Below are positions 1-11,100 of a stretch of 24,408 nucleotides of DNA, one piece after another. Every line of letters starts with the position of its first letter. The first letter of the stretch is position 1. The stretch comes from Apostichopus californicus. Taxonomy: Eukaryota; Echinodermata; Holothuroidea; Aspidochirotida; Stichopodidae. A model generated the notes under the pieces. That model saw nothing but the letters and a program-made list of their open reading frames with translations, ran no database searches and was not told the origin of the DNA. The stretch is taken from positions 1 to 24,408 of the forward strand of contig JAIPMN010000384.1 in the NCBI GenBank assembly GCA_020650975.1. The letters run 5' to 3'. The translations under genes and the position numbers were made by a program.

Positions 1-205
1 ACAAGTGACCTTTGACCCCAAATTTCAGACCATCTCTGATGGCCCTATACCCAATGGTCCTTGTGTCCAAGTTTCATGAAATTCCATTAAACACTGTGCG
101 AGTGGGAGCTGTTTTACCAATTGTTGACGGATAGAGTGATAGAGTGATAGAGTGATAGACGCCGCACTGTAACAATAGCTCACACCAGCATGCTGGTATG
201 AGCTA
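1..205 (+). repeat. Dispersed repeat copy with DR1 motif and palindromic end
   Basis: The window opens inside a short interspersed repeat. It starts with TGACCTTTGACCC (6-18) and runs through an ATGAAATTCCATT-type body. It then enters a tandem 8-bp stretch (atagagtg, about 3.5 copies, 131-160) and ends in a 30-bp near-perfect palindrome (176-205, one mismatch in 15 pairs, centre AGCATGCT) followed by an A-run. Repeats with a TGACC-rich body, a short tandem tract and a terminal hairpin before an A-run are familiar to me from several marine invertebrate genomes; that is recollection, not a search result. The left end lies outside the window. No coding potential is visible. Confidence 0.65.
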
Positions 206-330
206 AAAATGTGGGTAATAACACAATCAATTGATGTACAGTTTAAGAGTGAAAGGTTTTCCCAAATCTAACCAATTTACGAAAGATTCCTGAACTGCAT
301 CATCCAGACAATCATGAATAAGACAAGAAA

Positions 331-551
331 ACTCTGATTAAAACATTGTGACATCGGGAATGTCTACTTCTTCATGAGTAAAAGGACACAAGAGAGTACT
401 AAAAACATAGTAGCCCCATTTATACTAGAACACAGTACAGTACTGATTAAAACCATTGTGTCATCGGGAATGTCTACTTCTTCATGAGTAAAAGGACACA
501 AGAGAGTACTAAAAACATAGTAGCCCCATTTATACTAGAACACAGTACAGT
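331..551 (+). repeat. 110-bp direct tandem duplication
   Basis: Two adjacent copies of a 110-bp unit are nearly identical: the catcgggaatg landmark occurs at 352 and again at 462. The copies differ at only a few bases near their start (acattgtgac versus accattgtgtc). Such high identity suggests a recent duplication. No ORF or known element is recognised in the unit. Confidence 0.9.
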
Positions 552-1242
552 ATATGCACACTGTAAATTTGGCTGTCATCTTCTGATTGGCAAAATATCA
601 GTTTCCATGCTGGTGTTTGGCATCAGTATGTGATAACACTATTCCGACACCACACTGAAACATTCAAAAACAGAAAGTAGGGCAGATACAAGAAAGGTAA
701 AACTCTACTAATACTCAATACAGCCAGTACACATAAAATAACCACACCAGTAATAGAATATTTGTAATAAATAATAACAAAATGATAACCACAATGTCAC
801 CTATTAATAGTCTAACTGATAATTTATATAACCAATTTAATTTCTAAATTATTCCACATTTCCAGATGGTAGCTTATCTCAGTCATTACAAATATCACAC
901 CTTCAGTATTATAAGCAGATACAAACAGCTGTGATATGAGGTATATGGTGTCCCCACAGAGATGACTATTATGTTTAAGTGCTAAAAGTTTCAAACCCAT
1001 AAACAGCTACAGCAACAGCAATTTCCACCATTACAAGATCCTGAGGGACTGCTATTTTAAGGAAGGCTAGAAAAACAACCATTATAACTTCATTCTGCAA
1101 ATTGTCAATTTCCTTTGCCTCATGATTCACAAATGAAGACAAACACATCTATTTTACACTTAACTTGAGGGATCAAGCAAATGCAATATTTATATCAATC
1201 ATATAAAGTAACCAGAAGTGTATTGTATTTTGCTCTAGCAAT

Positions 1243-1499
1243 AAGGATTATCTTGCTTTGTAATCACATGGGAAAAGACATTATTATGGTAAGTAAAGAT
1301 TATCTTGTTTATAATCACATGGGAAAAGACATTATTATGGTAAGTAAGGATTATCTTGTTTATAATCACATGGGAAAAGACATTATTATGGTAAGTAAGG
1401 ATTATCTTGTTTGTAATCACATGGGAAAAGACATTATTATGGTAAGTAAGGATTATCTTGCTCTGTAATCACATGGGAAAAGACATTATTATGGTAAGT
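1243..1499 (+). repeat. Five-copy 51-bp minisatellite
   Basis: Five head-to-tail copies of a 51-bp unit (the first is 52 bp) can be tracked by the gattatc landmark at 1246, 1298, 1349, 1400 and 1451. The copies differ mainly in ttgctttgtaatc versus ttgtttataatc. Because 51 is a multiple of three, copies 2 to 5 stay in one frame and encode a 17-residue repeat (core NHMGKDIIMVSK) on the plus strand; the opposite strand is open over part of the array. Each unit ends in ATGGTAAGT, a strong match to a 5' splice donor on the plus strand. No flanking acceptor or exon supports real use, so I treat the array as non-coding. Confidence 0.92.
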
Positions 1500-2154
1500 C
1501 TTTAGTGTTAACTTTGAAGACAGTTGTCGAAATTGAAAGCAAACTGACAGACATATAGTAATTATTTTTTTTAACTTACATTTAAAACATCAAGTACACA
1601 ATTGAGACTTCCTTCCACCTCTCTAAAAATATATCAGCTAATCTATTCCACCATCAAATTACATGATGTTCTACGTCCTTCAGTGCATTTTAGATTAGTC
1701 CCAGCTGGTTATTAACCTTTTAACACTGCATGTATCTTGTATATTCCACTCATATCCAGTAGTCTCATAAAACAAAAGCAGTGTTCTCAAAAGTATTGTA
1801 AAGTGCTTTTAAACTGAGGCTGCTCAATACATATTCTCATATCTGTTACTGTGGCTGCTGGCTATGTCCATTTGTAATGTAAATGTACCTAGCACTATTT
1901 GCAAACAAAACGGTAACATTTTAGGTAATTGTTCTTCAGCAATAAACATTAGAACATGATTCCTGCTTCTCACAATAACTCAAACTGGTTCAGACAAATA
2001 ACATACTTTATATGACTATAACAGAACAATTTAAATTGGATTGTGAAGATTGTGATATCTTCTAATACTTATTTTTTTACTCCATTTTATAGAGAGTCCC
2101 CAGGCATTAGATTGTGATTATTCCTACCCCATCAAACACAGATCACAATATTAC

Positions 2155-2243
2155 CTTAGTCTCTTCATGGAGTAGATGATTTCAGACTCTTCATATGCTT
2201 GACTGATCAGTTGGAGAGCTAGTTTGGCCTGTAAGTCAATGTT
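2155..2243 (-). CDS. Exon, coiled-coil segment of TTC3-like protein (last exon visible)
   Basis: This 89-nt exon is bounded by an acceptor ATTGTCCTGTAG just right of 2243 and a donor AAG|GTAATA just left of 2155. It begins in phase 0, matching the preceding exon, and leaves two bases of a split codon. It encodes 29 residues beginning NIDLQAKLALQL and running through a glutamate-rich helix (AYEESEIIY), which continues the coiled coil of the two upstream exons. Frame continuity, GT-AG ends and the amphipathic helical pattern support it. The next exon is not found in the remaining 2.1 kb and is presumably beyond the left edge, where a C-terminal RING would be expected if the TTC3/DZIP3 assignment is right. 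Confidence 0.72.
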
Positions 2244-2280
2244 CTACAGGACAATAAAAACATAACAAAGTATAAATACA

Positions 2281-2710
2281 CAGATTTTAAACTGATCTTT
2301 GACCTCACATAGAAAATAGGATTTTTGTACATAGTAAAGTTGATTCACAAAGTATGAAGTCCACGCAACCTTTCTTTTTTAGTCGCTAATAAACTTCAAT
2401 CCATGACTTCTGGTGACACTAAAAGACAAATATATTACATGTTTCTACTCTTTGAAGTGGATGCACATGTCGTAAATGTTCATTCAAGCTTTAATTTTAT
2501 AATTATTGTGTTTACAAGGTTTTGAGACCTATGGTGATCTCATATAACCTTTGACCTCAACAAAACTAACACGATTCTTGTAATTTCTATAATTAAATCT
2601 TCATACCAGGTATAAAGTTCAGTCAAGCTTACCTATTGAGTATTAACAACATGTTTATGATTTCAGATGTTTGACCTCTGGTAACCTCAAATTACCTTTA
2701 ACCACTAAGA
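2281..2710 (+). repeat. Diverged TGACCT-family dispersed repeat
   Basis: This stretch repeats phrases shared with several other places in the window: ctttgacctcac, gttcattcaagcttt, gtttacaaggttttgagacct, aacctttgacctc, aagttcagtcaagctt. The same ordered phrases appear near 3380-3760, 11101-11400, 13060-13620 and 21120-21360, always on the plus strand. The copies are old and interrupted, so the boundaries are approximate. The element class is not recognised. Confidence 0.55.
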
Positions 2711-2764
2711 ACAATATGTTCTTGAACACAGTACACACTAAAAAAATCTGTAATCTGTTTGTTG

Positions 2765-3168
2765 CTATTTTGACTAGTTGCACCCTTTCTTACTCTAGCC
2801 TAAAGTGTATCACAGATGGTTGATTTAATGTAATCTATTTTGACTAGTTGCACCCTTCCTTACTCTAGCCTCAAATGTATCACAGATGGTTGATTTAATG
2901 TAATCTATTTTGACTAGTTGCACCCTTCCTTACTCTAGCCTAAAGTGTATCACAGATGGTTGATTTAATGTCATCTATTTTGCCTTGTTGCACCCTTACT
3001 TACTCTAGCCTCTAGGGTATCACAGATGGTTGACAAATTGTAAGCTATTTGACTAGTTCTAGCCTAAAGTGTATCACAGACGGTTGATTAAATGTTATCT
3101 ATTTTGACTAGTTGCACCCTTCCTTACTCTAGCCTAAAGTGTATCACAGATGGTTGTTTTAATGTCAT
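2765..3168 (+). repeat. Six-copy 70-bp minisatellite
   Basis: Six tandem units start with ctattttgactag or a variant at 2765, 2835, 2905, 2975, 3045 and 3099. Units are 70 bp except the fifth, which is 54 bp because about 16 bases (gcacccttccttact region) are missing. The unit has the shared core ctctagcctaaagtgtatc. The fourth unit is the most diverged (ttgccttgttg, tctagggtatc). No stable reading frame runs through the array, so it is non-coding. Confidence 0.92.
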
Positions 3169-3379
3169 CTCATGATGGCAGATGTTCTTCAGAATCTTTG
3201 TTTTCTTATCACTATCTTCTTTTTGATTTATCCATGAAATGTGGTACATTTGGAATGTTTGTTCTCACTAAAAAAAAAAAAACAGAAAGCAAAATGGCTA
3301 AGGCATTCCTTGCCACATTTCATATGAGAGTATTTTCTGCAACACTGCAGATATCAAGTATTGACCAATGCTGAATTTT

Positions 3380-3760
3380 CATGATCAGCTGGGTTCTTGC
3401 CCTCATGTGGACCATTTTACATCCAAGCATCAGTTTTGAAGTTACTGTTTTTGATAAGTTTATATACTATGACCTGTATTGACACCATATGACCTATTCA
3501 ATACATTGTGTTCTAATACTCACTACAGCAGACCTGTATGTTAGATATGATTTTTATACAAGCTTTACTAAGAGAATTATCATGTTATTATGTTGTTTTC
3601 AGATTTTGCCCTGTGTTGACCTCAAATAAACTTGATATCTACGAAAAACAATAGGAATCTTGTGCTCATTAAAATATATGCTAATACCACTTGAGTATGA
3701 AGTTAATGCATGACATGCTTTTTGAGTAACGTGTTTACAGGCCAAGGGGGGTTACATACA
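3380..3760 (+). repeat. Diverged TGACCT-family dispersed repeat
   Basis: This carries the same ordered phrases as the family copy near 13060-13620: catgatcagctgggttcttgcc, catgtggaccattt, caagctttacta, gttttcagattttg, ttgacctcaaataaac, aacaataggaatcttgt. It ends near a run of CA-type sequence (acatacatacacaaatatacac). Boundaries are approximate and the class is unknown. Confidence 0.55.
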
Positions 3761-4086
3761 TACACAAATATACACACCCTCCATCAGCATGGAATAGATT
3801 CCTTGAATAAACTTTGGCAAAGAATCAAACAGAGTATGCCTTCAAATGACATGCAGAGTTGTGCTTCTTTCTAGCCCTAGAAGAATAATTCAAATAATAA
3901 AACATTTTCTTCTATTTCTATTCATTTGTTAATTCTATCAACATGGTCATCACTGGAACATGAATGTAAGATGTGGCCATTGCTTACATTGGTTAGCACC
4001 CTTTGAAGAGTGTCCTAATAACATCTAATTGGTATGTTCAAAGTCTATGAAGTAACAAACATACAACAGGATGATGTTGAAACTAC

Positions 4087-4252
4087 CTTTAGGTTACAAT
4101 GAAGAAGATTCTGCTTAGCTTCTGAAAGACTTCTCTGTAACATCTTGACCATGTCACAGTTGATTTCAGTAGTTGTAGTCTTTTCCTCTGTTTTGGGTTT
4201 CTGCTGCTGTTTAATTAAGTCCGTAATGACAGATGAAAGTTCATCTTTCAGT
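4087..4252 (-). CDS. Exon, coiled-coil segment of TTC3-like protein
   Basis: This 166-nt exon lies between an acceptor TGTATTTTTAG and a donor AAG|GTAGTT. One base completes the split arginine codon from the upstream exon, followed by 55 codons ending in phase 0. The peptide starts LKDELSSVITDLIKQQQ, continues through a polar Lys/Thr/Glu stretch (TEEKTTTTE) and resumes as helix (MVKMLQRSLSEAKQNLLHCN). The heptad-like spacing of L, I and V and the lack of prolines outside the short linker indicate a two-part coiled coil, a likely dimerisation region. The donor GTAGTT is weaker than consensus at +4 and +5. Confidence 0.8.
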
Positions 4253-5236
4253 CTAAAAATACAGAAATAGCATAAATAATCTGGGGCTTGGCAAGGAACT
4301 GATTGGACAAGATTTCTATGTACCCCCCTCCCCCCCCCCACACACACACACACACGCACACACACAAAAAGAAAGAAAAAAGATAACAGTCACTTCAATC
4401 ATACAGTGGTTTCAAATAGGGACAACAAAATGAAAAAACCAATGGTATAAAAATCCCTATCATGTAGTAATGATTTGCAACAAAAATATAAAAGAGATGG
4501 ATTTTAATGAGGAGGCTGTAAACTATGGCAGAGGAGGGAGGACTGTGAATATATCATTTAAGAATGCAAAATCATGACCTAAATATGAGATATATATATT
4601 AAAATGGATTTTAATCTCAGACATATCAAAGCAGCAATTACATTTGAAGAGCTGCTGCATGGTTAACCTGAAAGCATAGCAAAAAGAAAGAAACAAACAA
4701 AGTTGAACAATGCCTCCAATTTTAAGGATTTATTCAGACATTTTGATGCCACTCTCAATAAATTGTCACTTCTGACCAGATGACCGTTTATTACAGAATA
4801 TCATACCGTGACTTCAGAAAGAACAAACAAAATAAGGTGACAACTTTGAAAAACCAGTTTTCATCTACAGTTTAAAGGATGACTTTCTAAATTAATTTTG
4901 AAATGTTGCAGATCACTGCAAAACACTGCTGTCATTCCCAGACTCCTTGAATCATGATATAAAAACTGAATTCTGTCAAAATTCATCTTGATAAGATATC
5001 TGATATTTAAGTGTCTTAAGGTACACAGGTGGACAAATAGCCATGTTTTTCCATACAATATAGCTAGACATTTTTTAATTATTTGACACAGATAATAATG
5101 AAATAGATAAATAGGTTTTACCACAAAACATTTGTTTATTATTGTTTAGTGTTGTACCGGCACTGCTTCCCTATGACAATGGAAGAACACAAGAGAAGGT
5201 GTTGTGTGGGTCCTGGTACAAGTACATGTTGCTTAC
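4253..5236 (-). other. Intron
   Basis: This 984-base intron lies between two coiled-coil exons. It contains a C-run and CA microsatellite next to the exon at 4087-4252. It is otherwise plain AT-rich sequence. The minus-strand open frame at 4861-5124 has no acceptor or family resemblance I can defend. Confidence 0.7.
4322..4368 (+). repeat. Poly-C and CA microsatellite
   Basis: Runs of C (ccccccctccccccccc) pass directly into about a dozen CA dinucleotides with one CG interruption, then into an A/G-rich tail (aaaaagaaagaaaaaag). On the transcribed strand this is a G-run followed by GT repeats, about 70-110 bases upstream of the acceptor of exon 4087-4252. It is likely length-polymorphic. Confidence 0.9.
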
Positions 5237-5379
5237 CTTCTGTTTTCCTCCTCAATATGTTTGAGTTTAGATGTTACATGAGTAAGATGGGCATCTGCCT
5301 CTCTCTGCTCCAAGGTTACCTTCAGTAGATCTGACTGACAATAGCCAAGTATCTTCTTACATTGATCAGATCTACATTC
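5237..5379 (-). CDS. Exon, start of coiled coil of TTC3-like protein
   Basis: This 143-nt exon has an acceptor TTTTATTTGATACAG and a consensus-like donor AAG|GTAAGC. It starts in phase 0, fitting the phase-0 end of the large exon at 9364-10367, and leaves two bases (AG) that join the downstream exon. It encodes 47 residues beginning ECRSDQCKKIL and passing through LEQREADAHLTHVTSKL to KHIEEENR. Hydrophobic residues recur at a/d spacing and the helix runs into LKDEL in the next exon. The three cysteines near its start are unlikely to be a zinc site by themselves because no partner pairs are visible. Confidence 0.82.
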
Positions 5380-5553
5380 CTGTATCAAATAAAACAATAA
5401 ACATAAAATACATTACAGACAATATAGCAATGAACCAGAAGCCACAACGTTGTGATTCTTCGCCATGTGTTATGTATGAGAACAGTAAATGTAACACAGC
5501 ACACACAGACATTAGTATTACTGGAACACTTTAGCATGCTGAAGCTTAAAAAC

Positions 5554-5661
5554 ACTTTGGTAAATAGACACTTTCCTGGATGTTTTCCAAGAGAATTAAT
5601 AATTATTATTATTAAATACTTTGGTAAATATACACTTTCCTGGATGTTTTCCAAGAAAATT
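5554..5661 (+). repeat. 64-bp direct duplication
   Basis: A segment beginning actttggtaaatagacac at 5554 recurs at 5618 with two substitutions visible in its first 44 bases (tagaca to tataca, gagaatt to gaaaatt). The copies are separated by an AT-rich spacer (ttattattatt). It is a simple tandem duplication with no coding support. Confidence 0.88.
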
Positions 5662-7924
5662 GCAGACATTAAACTCTCAGGTTAAATTATAGTATAAAAG
5701 TGAAAGGAAGAATGTGCAGTTTATGTACATGTTTGTGTTGATGAAATAACATGATCAAGAGTTAACACATTTCTAACATTTGTTGCATATTTTGGACAAA
5801 ACCGATGATGTTTATTTACCTGCTAACTGCTTTATAAACAAGAGACCTAGTTAATTTCAAGTAAATAAAATATTCTTCTGAAATATAAAATTTGTGTACT
5901 TGTTACAAACTTAAAACTTTCATGGCATTGTCCTGCCAATTGCACTACATGAATCTCATACTGTTTAGATTAGACAACAACTTTAAGTATCAGTCAAGCA
6001 CTTCCTTACTCCAGCCCCATCTGTAAAATAATCCTCTGGCAGGTTATAACCAAATTAGCCTACAAACCATAGATGTGAGGTTTGTGGTCCTCCTCATGAC
6101 AATTGACATTCCTCAGGGTGCCACTACACGATATATTAAAGGCATCTATTTGCCTAACACCAACTGAAATTGTAGGCAAAGCAAGGGAGTGGTCTTAAGT
6201 ATGGCTTTATAAAGTTCTATAGAAATTCTACAGGTTATGTTCAGATGTTCCATCTCTTTTATTAGCATACTGTGATCATTTACCACACAATTGCTTCAAT
6301 TTCCTGATGCATATATTGGACACATTTAATTATTGAGAAGGAAAAGTACTGCAGAGAGATTGGATATTCACTAAACTTGAGGCAACCCCAAACACCTTTA
6401 AGGTACTTCAATGTTCATAAATTTGCAAACTGGAGTTAAACAGAAGAGTTCACATTTATAAATACATCCTTCCTATAATCAATGTTAACATTCAGAGTGC
6501 ATGTTGACCTGGGTCGTATACTGCTCCTACAGCTTCTAAGAATGAAGACATCATGAGGTACACATTCACATTCATTGCTATTGTTGAGAGTCACCCATGC
6601 ATGCATTGTTTATAAACATTGACTTGTGAACTGAGTAGTCAATAATCAAAATTGGGAGTTCCATAAAACAATAGGCTTTTTTATGGCCTAAAATTGATAA
6701 CTGATTATTTAAGATTTATTTTATTATCAATTTGCAATGTTTTACATTTATAAAAATTGTATGGCAGCAAATATTGTGTTTTTGACATAAAGAGATTTTC
6801 GACTTGTCGAAAAGAAGTTTGACAGCCAGATAAAACCGCTGATAAACCCATGGATAAACAATACACATCGAAAACATACCAACCCTGAACAGTGCCACCC
6901 TGACCAAGCCATGTAATAAATACACATTCAATTCATTAAAGAAAATTAAGTTTGGTAATTATTCTACATGATTCCAACAATCTAGGTTTCTAAGAGGTGA
7001 GGTTCTGCTGGTATCCTTCATTTTATTGGCCGTTCTGTTTGTACGAAAATGGTAAGCTCAGCTTTAGAATCTTTGGACACCACATATGGGACCAGATTAT
7101 CATGTCTTTTAGTTTTCAGGTATTCCATCATAGGTCATTAATTAGAATATATCACATTGTCTTCTGATTTGATACAGTGATTGTTGGGCTCAGTTGGAGG
7201 GAGATATACTTTTCTACAAGTTTGTACAGTTTTCAAGCTGACTTGTACTCACATATTCTGGTAAGTACATGCATCTATCAATTACACTATACTACCAAAT
7301 GCAACTAATGTCATCACAAAATTACTATACATTTGTTGCCCAAGAAATCTAGGCCAACTTCATTGCAAGGGTACAATCACACAGTTTATGTTTCCAATTA
7401 ACACAGAAGTTACAATCACCTTAAAGCTACTGTACACTGTGGGGTATGACTGCATGTACTAAACATGGTCTGAGAAATTATGTAGACTGTTTATTTAATT
7501 CCCAATAAAAATAGGAAAAAAAAAGAAGCAATTCACTTGATCAGAAACATCTAAGAATTTGGGGCAAGGACAGTCAAAGCTTTTCTGTTTTGTTTTGCAC
7601 AAATATGAAAATATAAAATATACATTATTGCCATGTTTCATATGGATATGAATTTATTTGTTGAGATGCACGACCTTTCTGTGTGTTTCTGATCACTAAT
7701 GGCCTACAGTCACTGACACTCTGGTATTACTGATAGTTCAGCTATGTATACATATAAAATGGATGTTCTAATGGCTACATCATGCAGTTTACTAAGTCAA
7801 TAGCAAAAATTTACCTTTGACTTACTGTTTTGACTTTTGAATGTCTAGGGATACTGAAAACAACAACAACCGCTGTAATTTATACTTCCATGTACAAAAA
7901 GTTGGTGCTTACAAAGTTCTATTT

Positions 7925-8510
7925 GTTAAGACTTTAATGTGTTATTAAGCTATATGTGCATACACACCAATGTGTTAATAAGTTGTGATCATATACACAT
8001 ACCAATGTGTTAGTTAGCAATATACATACACATACCAAAGTGTTATTAAGCTATATGCATACACACAAAAATGTGCTCATAGCTATATGTATCTATACAT
8101 ACCAACATGTTCAAAAGATATATACATACACATACCAAAAAGTGTGATTAAGCTACAGTATATATGCATACACACATCAAAGTGCACATAAGCTATATAC
8201 TGTATGTATCTATACAGTACATAACAACATGTAAATAAGATATACATACACATACTAAAGTGTGATTAAGCTACAGTATATATGCATACACACATCAAAG
8301 TGCACATAAGCTATATATGTATCTATACATAACAACATGTAAATAAGATATATACATACACATACTAAAGTGTGATTAAGCTACAGTATATATGCATACA
8401 CACATCTATGTGTTAAAAGATGCATACACACACCAATGTGTTATTGAGTTATATACAAACACATACCAAAGTGTTATTAAGCTATGTATATGGGCATTTA
8501 CACAGTAAAC
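7925..8510 (+). repeat. Variable AT-rich minisatellite with higher-order unit
   Basis: Many imperfect units share the phrases aagctatat, gcatacacaca, catacca and tgtgttatt, with short units of roughly 30-50 bp. Between 8143 and about 8480 a higher-order unit of 110-118 bp is repeated, marked by tgtgattaagctacagta at 8143, 8261 and 8371. The array is rich in alternating purine-pyrimidine (TATA, CACA, ATGCAT). It lies inside an intron and encodes nothing stable. Confidence 0.82.
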
Positions 8511-9363
8511 CAACACGTTTGTGTGACATTTTACCAAAAAGAAAATTGGTAGAATTTTGGTGAAACTTGGATGCAAGTTGGTTAACATATTAAGCTTTAC
8601 TAAAATAGTACTAAAAAGATAACCTTAAGTTCATACAGGAAGATAATTATTCTGTGTATGATAGGTCTTGCAACATATAACGGTTGTAACATTGACATAC
8701 TTGTGATAGTATGGTTATGTTGCTTTAGGGTCCAGAAGTTGACACCCTGGATGCAAACTGGACTTTCAAATTCCTAACATTGTTAGACAATTTGTATTGA
8801 TGATTTACATCTCAATACTGAATTATAGCCACATCTTCCAAGTAGCATGTGACAAGTAGATGTCCATGTAACAAAACATTGAACTTTGAGCAATTCATTA
8901 TTCAATTCTTAAGTTTCACTTGGTGAACAAACTAATAAGGCTTTCTCAGCTTGAGCAACTGCAATATCTTAAATAATAAAATCATTTGAGAAGATACAAC
9001 ATGTGCATATAATGTGATATGAGGTCATACCAATGTGGGGGACACATGACGGTGTTAAAATAGGTTAAATGGTGTGATTTGTACTCAGTATGTTTGAAAA
9101 AGCGCAAAGAATCAGAGCAGACGCATCCATTTCTCCTCAACACTATAGGTATACAAGTGATAAACTTGTGTCATTGTGTAATGGTAAACGTAGCTTATTA
9201 ATCTTAAAGTTCCTAGGCAGGATATAAAGTAGTAAACACATGATTTATCCTAGAGGAACGTTTGGTCCTTTGCCATGATGACAATGTAGAATTAACAATT
9301 AATAATCCTAATTTCTTAATGATGGGAGATCAGCAGGAGAGATTTAATTGAAAAACAACTTAC

Positions 9364-10367
9364 TGTATTCTCTGAGGCTTCGGTCACTGCTTCTAGATCA
9401 GCACAGTCAGTAGAATGATCCACCAAAGTTTTAGCTGTGACTGGTGGCGGTATCAAGATGGATGTTTGAATACTAACATCACTTCTCACTGTATCTACTC
9501 CTAAGCTGCTTACTTCATCCTCATTCCAACATCCTCTATTGACAGTCTGTATCATCTTATGATTCTCTGACAGTCTTCTACCTGCCTGAATAAAACTTGT
9601 ATTTATTTCATCTTGTCGGTGGCCCTCCATATTGAATTGTTTCTGACTGCTACAGGTTCGTATTTCCTTCTCTTCATTATCCATGATCAGTTCTCTAAGA
9701 GCTCTAGTATCATCAACCTCATCCCAGGTTTGACACTGTGATGATGAATCATCCCCCCACCCCATCTCCCCCTCCTCTCCTACCTCTTCTACTTCATCCA
9801 CCACATACCAACTGCCATCTTCAATCTTTACCAATCCTTGATTCCCTCTCCCACCACAGCGTTTACTGTTTTCCATATCGCCAAACTTCAGGTGTTTTCC
9901 AGGACTATATAAACTATTAGAGACAATGGCAGCAGCTGGATCTTCCCACCCACTAGTATTCAACGTTTCATTCTCTCTAGGCTCATCTTTACTTGCTACA
10001 ACACATTCTTGTTTTTCTCTATCAAAGGCAGCCATTCCTGTCTTTTGGACACATTTCCAATCTTCTGTGGACTTATCAGTCATCAAACTTGGATTCCTTT
10101 TGTTATTTTCATCCCTAACCACATAGTCTGTCTCATACACATGATCATCTAACACACTCCTACCACTGGCATATGATTTGACCTCACAAGCACCTTTCTC
10201 TTGAGTATCATTTCCTGGTTTTTCCTGTTTCATGATCCTCTTCTCTGATACCTCTCTTCCCGCCTCTCTCCTCTCGTTCCAGTCCCTCTTATCATTCCTG
10301 GATGATCTTCCATCATACTCTGCAGTAAACCGTGTTAGGCTGTGAGTACTTTCAGGTTCAACCGTTT
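9364..10367 (-). CDS. Large exon, acidic disordered region of TTC3-like protein
   Basis: This is a 1004-nt exon. The acceptor is TTGATTTATAG and the donor is ACA|GTAAGT. Its first two bases complete a Glu codon from the preceding exon and the 334 following codons are open. It starts TVEPESTHSLTRF and ends EASENT at a phase-0 donor; the open frame then runs about 16 codons into the intron before a stop. The peptide is hydrophilic and low in hydrophobic clusters, with a strongly acidic patch at about residues 181-235 (VDEVEEVGEEGE, WDEVDD). Isolated tryptophans sit in acidic surroundings. It is probably a disordered linker between the winged-helix-like module and the coiled coil. In-frame ATG codons such as that at 10233 are internal, because the frame is open back to the acceptor and spliced phase continues. 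No domain was recognised in it. Confidence 0.88.
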
Positions 10368-11100
10368 CTATAAATCAAATAAATCAATTGTATCAATGTG
10401 AATCTAACCTGCTTCATTTTTAATATACAGAGAGCATTACTACTGTGTGAAGTAGTACAAGTCTTCTCTTTCATAATATGCAGGTTTTTTACTGTTCTTG
10501 TCGAGAATTCCTTTGTACTTAACCTGTTAAATACTGTATTACAGATTGTTGTCATTGAGTTAGAAATATTTAATGTGCCTGTCATATATCAAAATGAAAA
10601 ATGATAAAGTATCTTGATGCAAAAAAGTGCCAGTCATTTGAAATCATAGAAACTGAATATCACACTTTACTATATTTGTCTGTATACCAATTCTTAATAG
10701 TTCATGGAACCATACATCCTTTATTATGTGATGAAAAATGATGCTAAAAAATGAAATCCAACCATACATTACAAAATCCAACTCACAGATGCAGAAGGTA
10801 CTTTTCTAGACAATAATATTTACTTTCACATAGACTAGTTTTGAGACTTTGTATAATAATCAATAACAACCAGCTATTAACACTTTTTTGATCACTTTTA
10901 CTGTTTTACATGATATATGAGTTCTCATCATTACATATTGCAAAACAAACACAACAAGAAATTTCGTTTTCTTCCTTGACCTAGAATAAAAATAAATAGA
11001 AATTAAGGAAGATATTTGATTAATATACTCTTGAATGAGTTGATTAGTCTTCACATTTAAAATAACCAGAAAGCCAATTGCAATTATCATCTTTACAATG

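Larger units (their letters stand above)
1..2154. other. Intron or downstream sequence, no exon recognised
   Basis: This is AT-rich sequence to the left of the last exon I can place. Because that exon ends in mid-codon at a GT donor, at least the part next to it should be intron and the rest of the gene lies further left. Apart from the repeats listed separately (1-205, 331-551, 1243-1499) I see no exon with good splice sites and a compatible frame. The open frame at 1181-1468 is created by the in-frame 51-bp tandem repeat and is not a believable gene. Confidence 0.6.
2244..4086 (-). other. Intron with repeat arrays
   Basis: This intron of 1843 bases separates two phase-compatible coiled-coil exons. 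It holds the 70-bp minisatellite and diverged TGACCT-family repeat pieces on both sides of it (about 2281-2710 and 3380-3760). An open frame at 3150-3374 on the plus strand has no supporting features. I see no additional exon. Confidence 0.65.
5380..9363 (-). other. Large intron
   Basis: This is a 3984-base intron between phase-0 exon ends. It contains the 64-bp duplication (5554-5661) and the variable minisatellite near 7925-8510. The remainder, including 5700-7900 and 8530-9300, is AT-rich without a convincing exon. Short open frames at 5385-5669, 6716-6931 and 8406-8588 lack flanking splice sites and family resemblance. A further exon with phase-0 ends could have been missed. Confidence 0.6.

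Noticed and set aside
1181..1468. 95-residue plus-strand ORF with 17-residue repeats
   Set aside because: It is open only because the 51-bp unit is a multiple of three without stops; the flanks have no gene features.
7815..7870. Minus-strand mini-exon after a TTGTTGTTTTCAG acceptor
   Set aside because: In the required phase 0 it hits a TAG at the third codon.
9738..10126. Plus-strand ORFs rich in proline opposite the large exon
   Set aside because: They are antisense shadows of the acidic exon; its Glu/Asp codons read as Pro/Leu/Ser on the other strand, and there are no splice or start signals.
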